Numbered from the stretch's first letter, positions 45,679 to 56,618 are shown. The stretch is DNA of 64,000 bases from Cladophialophora immunda (GCF_000835495.1 NW_015622546.1:3032955-3096954), one strand, 5' to 3'. A program made the numbers and translations. Notes: a model not told the origin generated them from the letters alone.

Positions 45679-46131
45679 TTAATTGAAAAGGTATCCCCAT
45701 TTGCGAGAAAATGACGGCTCCAGTCGCCACGAGTGTGGATCCCACGTCGCCCGTCGCAACTCGGCACAAGAGTCCTCAGAGGATGTCTCCAGGGTATCAC
45801 CTGGCGATGACAGCAGGTCCAAGAATTCCCTCATCGGGGGTGCCGCACGACGCGAGACGGTGAGGACATGATGCTCATTGCTGTCAAAAGAATCGAGGCT
45901 TTCGCTGGTACGTGAAACGGCTCTGGCATTCTGAGACAGAAGACAAGTGCCTAGCCGTACGATCAGTCTTCCAGCTAGTCTTGTTCAAGGATGGAGGGAA
46001 TAGGCTGACTTACGCCTCACGTGTTGAGCCAGTCGATCTTGTATCCTTCTACGTTCTCGTTTATCCCGCACCTCGGACCAGTTGTCCAGCCTGGCGTCCA
46101 CCCTGGGACGGCCTCGTTTTCGTGGTTCCAT
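45679..46131 (-). CDS. Small bZIP-like protein
   Basis: Exon 1 46131-46014 and exon 2 45950-45679 join across a 63-bp intron (GTAAGT ... CTAG) to 390 nt, 129 aa. The start MEPRKRGRPRVD is followed by RDKRERRRIQDRLAQHVRR. This is the basic region of fungal AP-1/YAP-type bZIP factors, whose consensus is RR-x-QNRxAQRAYR; here Asn is replaced by Asp and AYR by VRR. No leucine zipper is visible after it: the tail is Ser-rich and ends RKWGYLFN. It could be a truncated or regulatory bZIP, or a bZIP whose true downstream exons differ from this model. Its upstream region carries two related palindromes. Confidence 0.55.
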
Positions 46132-46183
46132 CTTGAAGAGGATGATGTATGCGAGGTTAACTTCGGCGGTATCAATCAATAGT

Positions 46184-46261
46184 CAGATTTCTGATGAAAT
46201 CTGGGGTGGACGTCCTTCAATCCTGCAAAGAACATAAGGGTTTGGATTTCTGAGAAATCCA
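46184..46261. promoter_or_regulatory. Two related palindromes upstream of the bZIP-like gene
   Basis: CAGATTTC-TGAT-GAAATCTG (46184-46203, 8-bp perfect arms) and TGGATTTCT-G-AGAAATCCA (46243-46261, 9-bp perfect arms) share the GATTTCT/AGAAATC core. Their centres are about 58 bp apart. They lie 53-130 bp upstream of the ATG at 46131 and are good candidates for sites of a dimeric regulator (inference). Confidence 0.45.
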
Positions 46262-46800
46262 GATGAATTCAGGCCAAATCCAATCATCAAGGGAAGGTTC
46301 TAGGGGTCATGGGGAGCCTGGGGTTGAGTAGGTATTACTTGGTAGCTCTTGGGGAGCCGAGGCTCCAAGACGGATCGGTAATAGTGACCAATGCCAGATA
46401 TTGTAAGAAACTCTCCCTTGCCGATGTGAAGAGTGAGTGGAAGAGTATATGACAAAGTCGAACACAGCATTCGCGCAGCCCATCTATTGTCAGAGCCTCC
46501 GCAGTTGATTCATGGATTCCAATGCAAAGGCACGCGTCTCAACGCCTGGCAATGGTGAGATCGGCTCAATTTATGCCACGGTCTGCAATATCAAGCTGTT
46601 CATGAAAATTCACAAGCCCAGACTGACTCCTTTCCCCAAAAATGGCTGATTGTGCAGACGGCAACTACCATGAACTACTCGTCAGGGGCAGCACAGGTCC
46701 TCTGTTTCCTCAAAATGCAGACCTCTGACGACTGCGTAATCTACCTCTACCACGTCTTATATCGATACTTCGTCATATATCACTACTGTTTGTCACCTCG

Positions 46801-47985
46801 ATGAAGCCCGATATGCTAGAAATTAAGTTTTATCTCTCTGCCATCCCGGCGATACTGGAGAAATATGTCTCAAAGTCACCACAAGATGGCAAACTTCCAG
46901 GCGCCGCTTTCGTCGTCCGAAAGTAGGATGAAACAAGCAGTTCATCTGAGGCCGCAAACCAAGAGTCCTACAGCTTTGGAGCTGACTGTTGCACATTTGA
47001 CTCCCATGAGCCCTTCATCCAAGACACAGTCTGTTTGATCGCTTCGATGACGAAGCTTGTTACATCCATAGCCGCAATGCAAATGGTTGACGCGGTCTTG
47101 TGGGTTTGGACGATGATTTGGCTAAGATCGTGCGGGCTTGCTGGCTTAGCTGTTCTACAGGGCTTCAACGAGGATAGAAGTCCAATATTCACGGCCCAGA
47201 TGAAGCCTGTGACTCTACGTTAGTCCTCAACCCCCTCGAGTGATTAAAGACGAAGCTGATACCACGTAAATAGCACTCTCCTAAGCCATACCAGTGGTTT
47301 CGGATACGACGTCTGGGATCCAGCTCTCATCAAGTGGCGCCAGTCGACCGGCACGACGATCAATGCGAACTCCTTTTCCGTTGAATCGTTGAAGATACCA
47401 TTGAAACTTCAATCCGGTGAAGATTGGCTCTACGGTATCGGCTTTGATTGGGCCGGCTACGTTGTGGAGTGGCTGACCCAGTTATATTTGGAAGAATACA
47501 TGCAGTCAAACATCTTCAAGCCATTGGGCATGACGAGGACCACGTTTCACATAGCCAGAGCACCACGAACTCGAGCCAGCAAGAGCGAGTATTGGTTTCT
47601 GCGCTCGGCCTCGTGAATCCGTTGTGTTGGGTGCAAATTACAAGCCTGACCTAACCCCCATGGATTGTGGCGGCGTAGGTCTCTATTCTACCGCTGCAGA
47701 CTATGCAAAGCTTCTCGGAGGCTTGTTGAGTGGCGGCCAGAATATTCTCAAGCCAGACACAGTTCACGAGTTGCTGAGTTGGCAGCTTCCCGATGCGAGC
47801 TTTGTTCTAGATCAATTCTTTGGCGAATATCATGCGATACTCCCTCCGGAGTTTCCGAAGGATATGCCTGTAAACTATGGCGCCCATCTATGCATGTTGA
47901 AACAAATCTGTTTCATGCTCTCATTTCGCATCTGGCTCCCCACACAACCCGAACCCTCTTTACCCAACTCCGTACAAAGTGAAAG
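46801..47985 (+). pseudogene. Class-C beta-lactamase/esterase family, decayed
   Basis: An ATG at 46801 starts MKPDMLEIKFYLSAIPAI and continues to PGAAFVVRK followed by TAG. The same frame continues with the nucleophile motif IASMTKLVTSIAAMQM (Ser-x-x-Lys, about 47,041). A one-base shift is then needed for GLVGLDDDLAKIV and another for GFNEDRSPIF. Later segments are SHTSGFGYDVWDPALIKWRQ, DWLYGIGFDWAGYVVEW, FKPLGMTRTTF and, after another shift, YKPDLTPMDCGGVGLYSTAADYAKLLGG. The C terminus dissolves after PVNYG. This is the order of fungal beta-lactamase/transpeptidase-like serine hydrolases, a family that includes lactone and ester hydrolases. At least one stop and three shifts make it non-functional. 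It points toward BVMO 1, ending 46 bp from that gene's stop. Confidence 0.8.
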
Positions 47986-48030
47986 GTATTACCGCTCACA
48001 TCGTCTAGTGCTGGCCCTCAAGATCCTTTT

Positions 48031-49671
48031 TCATGACACATGGAAGCCGGCATACCCGTTGGCAGGAGAGGAAGCAAGCAATTTCTCCCTGTACGATGGC
48101 ATCCCAGCCATGAACATCAGCGGCTCTCTCGCCTTGCCTGGGATATTTGCTCCGAAGAACCACCCGTCTGCCTTTGCAAACAAGGTGCTGTTGCCAATGG
48201 AAAGGACTTCCTCTCTCCATGCTTTCTCTGATTCTCGAGTTGCTTCAATGACCGTCTGGTCATCACGCCTCATGTGGCGCAAGACGTCCACCAACCAATT
48301 GACCTGAAGCTCAATCAGGGTTGGAGCATTGGCCAGGCCAGATGGCGACTGCGGACCATAGATGTAGAAGCAGTTGGGGTACCCAGAGCTGGCGATGCCG
48401 AGGTTGGTCCAGATGCCCTGTTGCCATCGATCCTTGATGGTTAAGGTCTTGTCCGTCCCGCGATGGTCAATGTTAGTGATGGTTCCGGAACTAGAATTGA
48501 AGCCGGTCGCGAAGACCAGGATATCGAATTCATACTCCGTGCCGTCGCCGAGTCTGACTCCCTTTTCCGTGATCTCCTGGATCGGATTGCTCCTCACATC
48601 GACAAGATCGACGTTGTCTTGATTGAACACTTCGTAGAATGTCGTCTCCAAACAAGGCCTTCTTGTGCCGAATGGGTTCCACTGCTTCTCGGGAGCGAGC
48701 AGCTCGGCCTTTTTCGGATCCTTGACTCTGGCGTGGACCTTCTTCCGCCAAAAATTGTAAGCCAGGTCGTTGGCCTCTTGGTCCAGCGCGATGTCTTTAT
48801 AGTTGCCGACCCAAAATTCAAACCCACCCTTCTTCCACTTTTCTTCATAGAACGCCTCTCTCTCCTCGGCCGTGGCTTCTTTTGTCTCTTTGTCGGTCCA
48901 CGTATAGAGAAATCCTGACCAGGTCTTGCGACTCGCGGTGAACGTGTCTTCTAAGTTGTCCTTGATTGTGTTGTTGAATTCTTTATCATAGGTCACCTGG
49001 TCCATGGGTAATGCTGTGTTGGGAGTTCGTTGAAAGACTGTCATGTGGTCCACCTGAGGACCAAGCTCTTGGATAACCTGTACGCCAGAGGCACCTGTGC
49101 CAATGACACCCATCCTCTTGCCTTTGACGTCCAGGCCGTTCTGGGGCCAGAAGGAAGTGTGGCATGAAAAGCCTCTATAGTTCTCCACACCTTTGAAATC
49201 AGGCATCCACGCCTGTGCGTTGAGGCCGGTGCAGTAGACCAGGAACCGAGCGGTGGCTATCCCAGTGGTGACATTGTTGATGGTGTCGGTGAAACTGACG
49301 CGCCAGAGTCTGAGCTCAGCATCCCAGTGAGCTTCACGGACCTCGGCGTTGTAGGTCGTGTCCTTGCTGATGTCCCAGGTCTTGTCGAGATGGTTGAAGT
49401 AGGCCTTCAGTTCCTTCTGGCCAGGGTACCGCTCCGACCAGTTCCACTGGTCCCACACGTCGTCGGAGGTGAACTGGTAGATTGGGACATTTGAATCAAC
49501 GCGGGCCCCTGGGTAGCAGTTCCAGTGCCAGGCTCCACCGAGCCCGTTGCCACGTTCAAAGATGTGGCAGTTGAACTTGAATTTCCTCAAGTTCTGCAAG
49601 GTGTATATGCCACCGAAACCACCGCCGACGATGATCACGTCGTAATGGAGGGGCTCAGCAATTGAACCCAT
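48031..49671 (-). CDS. Baeyer-Villiger monooxygenase 1 (FAD/NADPH)
   Basis: Single exon, 546 aa, ATG at 49671. The FAD-binding Rossmann motif is VIIVGGGFGG (Gly16, 18, 21). The BVMO fingerprint is YRGFSCHTSFWP (about 164-175), with Tyr replacing the usual first Phe. The NADPH-binding motif GVIGTGASGVQ follows. The conserved early motif W-H-W-N-x-Y-P-G-A-R-V-D and the FATGFN motif near residue 390 are present. Length and motif order match cyclohexanone/cyclopentadecanone-type BVMOs, which insert oxygen next to a ketone to form an ester or lactone. The specific substrate is not readable. It is a paralogue of the gene at 50582-52216, in the same orientation. Confidence 0.93.
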   Translation of the reverse strand: MGSIAEPLHYDVIIVGGGFGGIYTLQNLRKFKFNCHIFERGNGLGGAWHWNCYPGARVDSNVPIYQFTSDDVWDQWNWSERYPGQKELKAYFNHLDKTWDISKDTTYNAEVREAHWDAELRLWRVSFTDTINNVTTGIATARFLVYCTGLNAQAWMPDFKGVENYRGFSCHTSFWPQNGLDVKGKRMGVIGTGASGVQVIQELGPQVDHMTVFQRTPNTALPMDQVTYDKEFNNTIKDNLEDTFTASRKTWSGFLYTWTDKETKEATAEEREAFYEEKWKKGGFEFWVGNYKDIALDQEANDLAYNFWRKKVHARVKDPKKAELLAPEKQWNPFGTRRPCLETTFYEVFNQDNVDLVDVRSNPIQEITEKGVRLGDGTEYEFDILVFATGFNSSSGTITNIDHRGTDKTLTIKDRWQQGIWTNLGIASSGYPNCFYIYGPQSPSGLANAPTLIELQVNWLVDVLRHMRRDDQTVIEATRESEKAWREEVLSIGNSTLFAKADGWFFGANIPGKAREPLMFMAGMPSYREKLLASSPANGYAGFHVS

Positions 49672-50581
49672 ACTGACGATCTGGGTGTTTGAAGGGAGGT
49701 AAAGGGGAACGCCTCTCAGAACTCAAAACGGAGGTATCTGGTGCAAGGCAGTTGCAAGATTGATCGAATTAGACCGTCACTTACATCAAGATAAATGGCC
49801 GACCTGGAAGATAATCACATCTATAATATAGACAGATGCACAAGCTTGCCAGAGCATTCAATCCGTAAAAGCAAGCGTTTGCATGTGAAGCTCACCTTGA
49901 CCCATCGGCACTGTTTGGCTATAGGCCGACAAAACAATCGGCTTGAGATATCCCCTGCGAAGGGACCGTATTGCAGATGCGCGGATCATCGACCCAGGTG
50001 CGGATACTTACCTGGACAACCCATGCAGAAGCCGAAGTACTGGGGTAATCTCAAGGAACACAGCCAGCTCTGTAGGGTGCTGGGTCTCATTCTCCGGGGG
50101 CACCGCCGTTGCGAAGGCCGTATGGCAAGAGGAGGAGACCTTGGTGTAATGGCCAAGGTTCCAGCCTAACATTTGGGGCCTCAGATCAATCTTATCGGCA
50201 GAAGTCGGGCACTTCTATGCCGAACCTTCGGAGACGCCCTTGAAAATATTGGCGGGGACGTTTTGTGCAGAAGTTGTGTCCTTGCTCTGAATATCGGCTA
50301 CTATGAGAACTCGCAGGCTTCGAGTGTGACCGCCAACAGCGGATCGGAGAGTTGCTGGCATTGCAGCTTGGGTTGTCCTGGTACTAATGGACTGCTCTCT
50401 GACTGCGCGCTCTCTCTGGTCCGTCGAGAAAGACCAATTCTATGAGGTTGATTCAGGATGTAAGATACTGTTCATTACATGATACAGCAAGTACAAGCGC
50501 ACGATATCTATCAACCATTCTCTGTAACCTCTTGCACACCTGTCAACCATTCGTTCAAGCTTCAACTCATCTGATTGATCC
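49672..50581. other. Promoter region of BVMO 1 and 3' flank of BVMO 2
   Basis: About 0.9 kb. A 124-codon plus-strand frame at 49795-50169 lacks family features and is not called. No repeats seen. Confidence 0.4.
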
Positions 50582-52216
50582 TCACTTCAACACGAAGCCT
50601 GGATAACCCTGCTTCCTGATATCTCCACATGTCTTCCGATATTGCGGCATCCCCTGCATGTAGATGTAGCACTCCCTCGCCTTTCCGGGAATGTTGGCAC
50701 CAAACCACCAACTCTTCGCGTATTTGAATAGTCCTTTCTCTCCATTTGCAATGATTTGCTCCCTCCACTCCTCTTCAGCATCCCTGGTGCATTCGATCGT
50801 CGTGATGTGGTCTCGGCGTAGGTCCCGAAGCATGTCCGTGAGCCAGTTGCCCTGGTACTCGATACAGTTAGGTGCAATCGAGAATGGAGCGGGCGACTGT
50901 GGTCCAAAGACGAAGAAGAAGTTGGGGAATCCGTTACTACACATGCCCATATAGGTGTGGCAGCCCTTCTTCCACTTTTCGGCCAGTGTGAAAGAAGGAT
51001 CGGTGCCGCGGATGTCGACATGAGTCAGGCCGCCCGTGATGGTATCAAAGCCTGTGGCCAGGATAATGACATCGAATTCGAGTTCATCTCCATTTGCTAA
51101 TCGGATACCCTTCTTTGTGAACGACTCAATCGGAGTTTCGTTGATGTCGACGAGGTCAACATGAGAAAGGTTGAAGATATCATAGTAAGTCGTGTAAAGG
51201 GAAATGCGCTTGGTACCAAATGGATTGGGTGGCACTTCCGGACACAACTTGTCTCTCTTCCATTCGTCTTTGATCAACGGCGCCGTCTTCTTTCGCCAGA
51301 ACTTGTAGGCAGCGTCAGAAGCCTCAAAGATGACGGACGTATCCTTGTAGTTGCCGACCCAAAAGTTGAAGCCGCCTTTGTTCCATAGTTCTTCGTATAG
51401 CGCCTCGCGTTCTTCCGGTGTGACGTCGAAAGTATTCTTCTCATTCCAGGAAATCAAGAAGCCTGCCCATGTCGTCTTGGCCATCTCCATGATGTCTGGG
51501 AGATCTTTTTTTATCTTGATGTTGTCCTCATGTCGTAGCGGCGCTTGGTCCATGGGCAGGGCAATGTTCGGGGTTCGTTGGAACACCGTGAGATGCGATG
51601 CGATAGGCCCTATTTCCTGAGTTACTTGAACTCCAGTGGCGCCAGTGCCGAGAATAGCACATCTCTTTCCCTTGAGATCGACGCCTTCGTGTGGCCATCT
51701 GGAGGTATGGTATATCGTTCCCTCGAAGTCGTCGACTCCTTGATAAGGAGGCTTATATGGCACCGATGCAAGACCTGCACAGAAAAGCACCATGCGAGTC
51801 TTGACGATCGTGGTGGTGTTGTCTTGCTCATTCGAAATCTCGCACGTCCACATCTTTTCGTCGGCATTCCAATGTGTGCTTACCACACGGCAGTGAAAGC
51901 TAGCATCCGCGTACAGATTCCAAAGCTTGCCGATGTGGCGGAAGTATGCGTCGAGCTCGTCGCGCTTGGGGTAGGCTTCAGACCATTCCCACTGATCCCA
52001 CGTCTCTTCTGATGAAAATTGATAGGTTGGGACAATGGAGTCGACGCGAGCTCCAGGGTAACAATTCCAGTGCCATGTGCCTCCAAATTCACTTCCTGCT
52101 TCGTAAAGGTGGACGTTGAAGCCGAACTTGCGCAGCTTGTTCAGTAGGTACATACCCCCAAACCCGCCGCCAACGATCAGCACCTCCCATTGTTTGTCCG
52201 CGCCCATGGAACCCAT
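50582..52216 (-). CDS. Baeyer-Villiger monooxygenase 2 (FAD/NADPH)
   Basis: Single exon, 544 aa, ATG at 52216. Motifs are VLIVGGGFGG (FAD), the perfect BVMO fingerprint FEGTIYHTSRWP (about 162-173), AILGTGATGVQ (NADPH), WHWNCYPGARVD and ILATGFD. It resembles BVMO 1 over its full length, including the shared NKGGFNFWVGNYKD / KKGGFEFWVGNYKD block and the C-terminal FGANIPGKARE. A tandem duplication followed by divergence explains the pair. It should oxidise a cyclic or linear ketone to a lactone or ester in the cytosol. Confidence 0.95.
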   Translation of the reverse strand: MGSMGADKQWEVLIVGGGFGGMYLLNKLRKFGFNVHLYEAGSEFGGTWHWNCYPGARVDSIVPTYQFSSEETWDQWEWSEAYPKRDELDAYFRHIGKLWNLYADASFHCRVVSTHWNADEKMWTCEISNEQDNTTTIVKTRMVLFCAGLASVPYKPPYQGVDDFEGTIYHTSRWPHEGVDLKGKRCAILGTGATGVQVTQEIGPIASHLTVFQRTPNIALPMDQAPLRHEDNIKIKKDLPDIMEMAKTTWAGFLISWNEKNTFDVTPEEREALYEELWNKGGFNFWVGNYKDTSVIFEASDAAYKFWRKKTAPLIKDEWKRDKLCPEVPPNPFGTKRISLYTTYYDIFNLSHVDLVDINETPIESFTKKGIRLANGDELEFDVIILATGFDTITGGLTHVDIRGTDPSFTLAEKWKKGCHTYMGMCSNGFPNFFFVFGPQSPAPFSIAPNCIEYQGNWLTDMLRDLRRDHITTIECTRDAEEEWREQIIANGEKGLFKYAKSWWFGANIPGKARECYIYMQGMPQYRKTCGDIRKQGYPGFVLK

Positions 52217-52940
52217 TTTGATTCAGACGATGTTGGAAGAAAGGTCGACGTGAAGTTTCAGACTTCGATTTACATGCCGAGGAGTCCTGAAGAGAAAATA
52301 ACGGTGCCATGATTGATATGCTGGTGATTGTATTCGAGATCTAAACCTTCCTGCCGAACTCCAGCCGGAGATGGTTAGGCAATGAGCAGTCGGTCAGTTC
52401 AATGTGTCGCCTACATGATCAGTGAACCGACGAGAGTCGAACTAAGAATGCTCGAGTTAGGCAAGGCTCCAACTCGCCAAAGCCACACCCGATGAGGATC
52501 GGAATGGTGGCATGACACACGTGCAGGGTAAGTCCGGAGTAATGTGGAAGGATTTCATTTTCCGCTGTTCCTCCACAGCCAAGAAGTTTGAGAACTTCAA
52601 GTTCGTCCGAGCGGTGGACGAGACTCTGCCGATCCTTTCACATCATTCTGCGGTGGGTAGAAAGAAGGAACATCCCAACAGCAGAGCGATAGTTCTCAGA
52701 TCAAAGGTCCAGTCTTTGCAAATAGCCACGCGCACAATTCTTCAGCCCGGCCGAGCTAATGGGGAGCATAGTCTGAAGCATTAGCAGGAGAATGTCTATC
52801 ACCACGATGACTAGGCCGAACATCAAAATTATAGAGCGTGGAGTGGGCATTTATCAATGGTGAAGAAGAGTAAAGCAAGAGACTTAGATTTGGAAATCCA
52901 TCCCTGAGCCTCGTGTGCATATCTGGCCACGGCAAGTCTA
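52217..52940. other. Intergenic, nothing recognised
   Basis: 0.7 kb separating BVMO 2 and the NmrA-like gene, both on the minus strand. It should contain the BVMO 2 promoter. No ORF with family features and no repeat was seen. Confidence 0.4.
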
Positions 52941-53864
52941 TCATTTTTCTCCTATGTTGGCTTCAGGCAGGAATGCTGCCACTTCTTCAAGAGTGGTTCT
53001 CTTGATCTGGGGGCATTCTTCAGGATTTTGCAACGTCCAGATCCTTTTCAATGTAAACAGATGGACAAAGTAGATGAGGTAAGTCCAATAGTTCTGAATG
53101 TTGCCTTCTCTTTCCGCCTTGAGAGCGATCTCCTCGAGCTCTGCCACCGATCCTTTACAGACCAAGCCAACCTTGACACCGTGCACTTTCTCGTAAGCGG
53201 CGGCGATCTGTCTCAGACTCATCTGTCCACTGCGGAACGTGAAGATTCCTCCTTCGCCTTGCTTCACGCTCTCTTGTCCCAAAGTCTCAAAGGTGAACTC
53301 TGCCGCGTCGCGCATGCTGGTCCAGTCATACATTTGGTCGGGCTCGCCCCAGTATTCGATATTCTTCCCTGATCCATCGCCTTTGTCCAGAACGGGGAAA
53401 ACAAGTGGTGAATAGGTGTACTCGGCAAACGATCCAGTGAGGAAGTACACTGGCTTGATGGAGCTGGTCATCTCAACGTGTCGCTTGAACGCAATGTCAG
53501 GATCGTAGTGTGCCAGGTCTCCGAAGCGCAGCCGAGTCCAGTCATAGTTCCAGGTCGATGCCACGAAAACCTTGATGCCAGCATCTTCGGCATGTCGCAG
53601 TAGACATAACTGGGTCTCGAGGGTGATTTTCGCAAGAGGTCTCAGTGCGCATATCACTGCATCCACGCCATGACATGCTCGTCGCAATCCCGCAGCGTCC
53701 TCGTAGGACTCAATTTCAACAAATGACTCAAGTTTGTTTCGAAGGTCCTGTGGGAGGCTTTTTGGATTTCGTCCAACTCCACGAACTTGATGATTGCGTG
53801 CCAAAGCAGATCTTATAAGATGAGGACCGAAACTTCCGGTCACGCCTGCGATCAGGACCAACAT
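52941..53864 (-). CDS. NmrA-like / isoflavone-reductase-type NAD(P)-binding protein
   Basis: Single exon from ATG 53864, 307 aa. The N terminus MLVLIAGVTGSFGPHLI has the GxxGxxG dinucleotide motif of atypical SDRs. Next come GVDAVICALRP, the VFVASTWNYDW strand, K-R-H-V-E and YFLTGSFAEY, the arrangement of the NmrA/isoflavone-reductase family. The classical YxxxK pair is not obvious, as is usual in this group. It could be an NAD(P)H-dependent reductase of the cluster or a redox-sensing regulator; the enzyme role is favoured by the context. Confidence 0.8.
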   Translation of the reverse strand: MLVLIAGVTGSFGPHLIRSALARNHQVRGVGRNPKSLPQDLRNKLESFVEIESYEDAAGLRRACHGVDAVICALRPLAKITLETQLCLLRHAEDAGIKVFVASTWNYDWTRLRFGDLAHYDPDIAFKRHVEMTSSIKPVYFLTGSFAEYTYSPLVFPVLDKGDGSGKNIEYWGEPDQMYDWTSMRDAAEFTFETLGQESVKQGEGGIFTFRSGQMSLRQIAAAYEKVHGVKVGLVCKGSVAELEEIALKAEREGNIQNYWTYLIYFVHLFTLKRIWTLQNPEECPQIKRTTLEEVAAFLPEANIGEK

Positions 53865-54210
53865 GGCTGGAGCGAGTGATTCCAAGAAGGAACGACGGAT
53901 GAGAGGAATTGGTTGGGATATAGGGGAAATTACCAGTAAAGCCTGACATTAGGTAGGTACTTAGCAAGAAATATTCTGTGCGTTCGATAGAGGCAAGGCA
54001 CGTTGTTAGACTAGCTGCCTGTAGATATATCGTCACTGTGTACCAAGGAGTCCATTAGCCGATTCGGAGACAGACATGCCGACTAGCTCTATACGAAAGA
54101 CTACCGTCTCCAATTGGACGAACTCTTACAGCCTATGCACTTGGTTAGGAGGAAGCAAAAGTTGTTCAAAACCGTGTTTGCAACAGCCAGGTTTAATTTA
54201 CACATACATC

Positions 54211-56618
54211 TTATACTGCAAATGTGGGCCTTTCGTGGTCTGCCCCTGAGCCCGACTTTCTTGAAGGGTGAGATCCCAGAGAAGATGCCGACGGTATGCC
54301 TTGGAAGGCTTCGGTGCCAGCGAGGGACTCTGCCAAGTTATCGACCCCGGGCGGTAGAAGATGATTCGCAACAGTGCAGATGTCCTCCGCTACTCGATAG
54401 TACTCGGCCATGCTCTTGAGCATGCTCATTAGTGTTCGAACATGCCGGAGTATCTCAGTCGCGCCTGAAGTGCTCTCATGATCGGACAGATTCGCGAGGA
54501 GGGTGGTCAACGCGACACACGTCGACTGGGGGATGAATACACTGGCTGAGCGCACTCCAAGCTTCTTGCAGCACTCGTCCATGATTTGGACGATGCTGAC
54601 GGCATTTTCCAAGCAGATTCTTTGTGACAATGCCTCGAAATGTAAGGTGGGTCCGACTTGGGAGACGCCCATCAAGCCCTGGTATACTTGAGATTTGGTG
54701 GTGGAAACGAAGGAGCAGTGCAAGTGGATGACCGTGCTGTGAAACAGCTGGCTATTTTGCACTCCATTAGCTAAACTCTGACACATACCCCGGGTGGGCA
54801 ACTCACTGCATGAAGAAGAAAATGCCCGAAGAGGTCGAGAAATTCTCAGTGTTCCACCTCAGAGGAGGAGGGAGCTGCCTCTGCCAGGTATTGAGTTCGC
54901 TGTGCAGTGAAGCAGCTGCCATAAGCTTGGCGGCATCCTGGTCGCGAGTTGCTGTGGTCACCACCTGAGCGACGTGACCGACCACTTTGACTGCCAATTC
55001 CATCAGCCTCAGGAGAGCATCCCATGCTGCTGTGTCTGCTGAACTTTCGAACGTCTGCTCTGGGCTTCCGGGGGCGGATCCGGGTGTCGGAGAATACACA
55101 GGATGTAGGCCGGTCAAAGCCAGGTGGGAAGTCCTGATTACAGTAGGATGTCCCGAGAATATTGCCCAGATCCTGTCGTAGAACACGCATGCCCGTAAGA
55201 GACGGTATCGTAGTTCAATTTCTGAGCGCGGCAAATTTGACTTTGTATGATCCATCGTCAAGCCTAATTCGAAGGCGAAGCGACAAGCAAGGCCTGACGC
55301 CGAATTAGCAGTGCTTCTTTATTAGCGGAGGCAAGATATCAGAGAGAACATACTGGCATACATCCAACCTTGCCGGTCCCTGCCGACTGCGTATTCAAGG
55401 TCGCCCAGGATGAGCAGTCCTTGTATCGTGGTCAAGCCCCGCAAGTTCTCGAGCTCCGTCTCGACAAAATGCCTGGCATTAATCTGCAACGAACTGTGTC
55501 TATCGCCCCGGTCTAGTGCTTTGATGTCTGGTCGGGATTTATCAGCAAACCTGAAGCCTATCGCGAGGCAACAGATGTGCAAGAACCCTGAATAATGAAG
55601 TTTGTCACTATCCTTGTCCCGTTCGAAAGCTGTCTGGTCGACCAGTTGCATGGTACTGTTGTAGTAAGTCCAGAAACAGGACATTAGATGGTCGTGGGTT
55701 TTTAGATCGAGCTCGTTGATAATGTGGTGTAGTCGTTGTCTCAGGTGCCATGAGCCTTGAGGTATTCGTTGGAAGCCAGTAAGTTGGTCTGCGTAAAGTT
55801 GATAGCTCGTAGTGGGAGTCCAATGGCGCAGCTGGCCCGTGGCAGAATCATATGTCAGTGGCGGTGCGTCGAACAAAAGTGAATGCATTTCGTCGGCTGT
55901 TGTGCGAAGAGTTTCGACACGACTGTCGAATACTGGAGGTGGAGCAACCGCATCGCTCGCGCAGGTATTGTTTGAAGCTGACATGTGTCTCTGTAACTCG
56001 TTCTCAAGCGGAGCTTCTTCAACAAGACCATAATCCTGAGACGTCAATTGTGCCACATCGAAGCTGTAGTCTGGACTCTTCTCAGGCATGGATCTGAAAA
56101 CCTGTTGAGCTGCTTCCTCCACTGGTTGCGTGCTCTGGGGCTGTAGCTGTGCTTGTTGTGGCTGCATCGGTTGACGAGGTTGAGGTTGGGGACCGGGGAA
56201 CCGAGGCTGTGGGAGTACGTCGCCGTCAATCTCCTTCAAGTATTTTTCCAGGAGCTCCATATGATCGAGGAGGGTGCGGATGAAAACCCTCGATCTTGGC
56301 CTACCCGCAATCAGTGTGCTGCTGACCTCTGGTGCATCTACTCGCGCAGTGCGCGCGAGAGTGCCCATGGCTGTACCACTGGCATACCTTTTTCGTTCAT
56401 CATCGTTTTTGAAGACACATTCCAGTCCATTGTCTTGACAGTAGTTGCACACTTTGTTGCCCGCTGTTGTAACGCACTGCGCAAATGAGACCTTGTGTTA
56501 CAACACCTTGGGCGTTTGAACAAACCTTGATCCGCTTTTGTCGGCAACCCGTGCAGGCGACGGATGCTCGAGTGCGCCCGGGAGCTTGATGGGTAGTCTC
56601 TCCCTTCGCAGATGCCAT
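54211..56618 (-). pseudogene. Zn2Cys6 transcription factor 2 with single-base frameshift
   Basis: Exons 56618-56526, 56476-56388, 56300-55354, 55294-54807 and 54751-54211. The cluster is Cys22, 25, 32, 41, 44, 51 (ACTGCRQKRIK/CVTTAGNKVCNYC). The linker RKR/PRSRVF, a coiled-coil region, a Gln/Pro-rich stretch and the fungal_trans domain (FWTYYNSTMQLVDQTAF, GLTTIQGLLILGDLEYAVGRDR) match the regulator at 40251 in sequence and in three intron positions. The exon total is 2,158 nt, one base too many. ACRFAFELG reads in one frame and LTMDHTKSNLPRSEIELRY in the next, with an extra T in GGCTTTGACG at about 55,260-55,262, whereas the paralogue is continuous here. Either a fresh inactivating insertion or an assembly error; the rest is intact. 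Confidence 0.75.

Noticed and set aside
49795..50169. 124-codon plus-strand frame between the two BVMO genes
   Set aside because: No domain, no conserved-looking text, and it occupies the BVMO 1 promoter.
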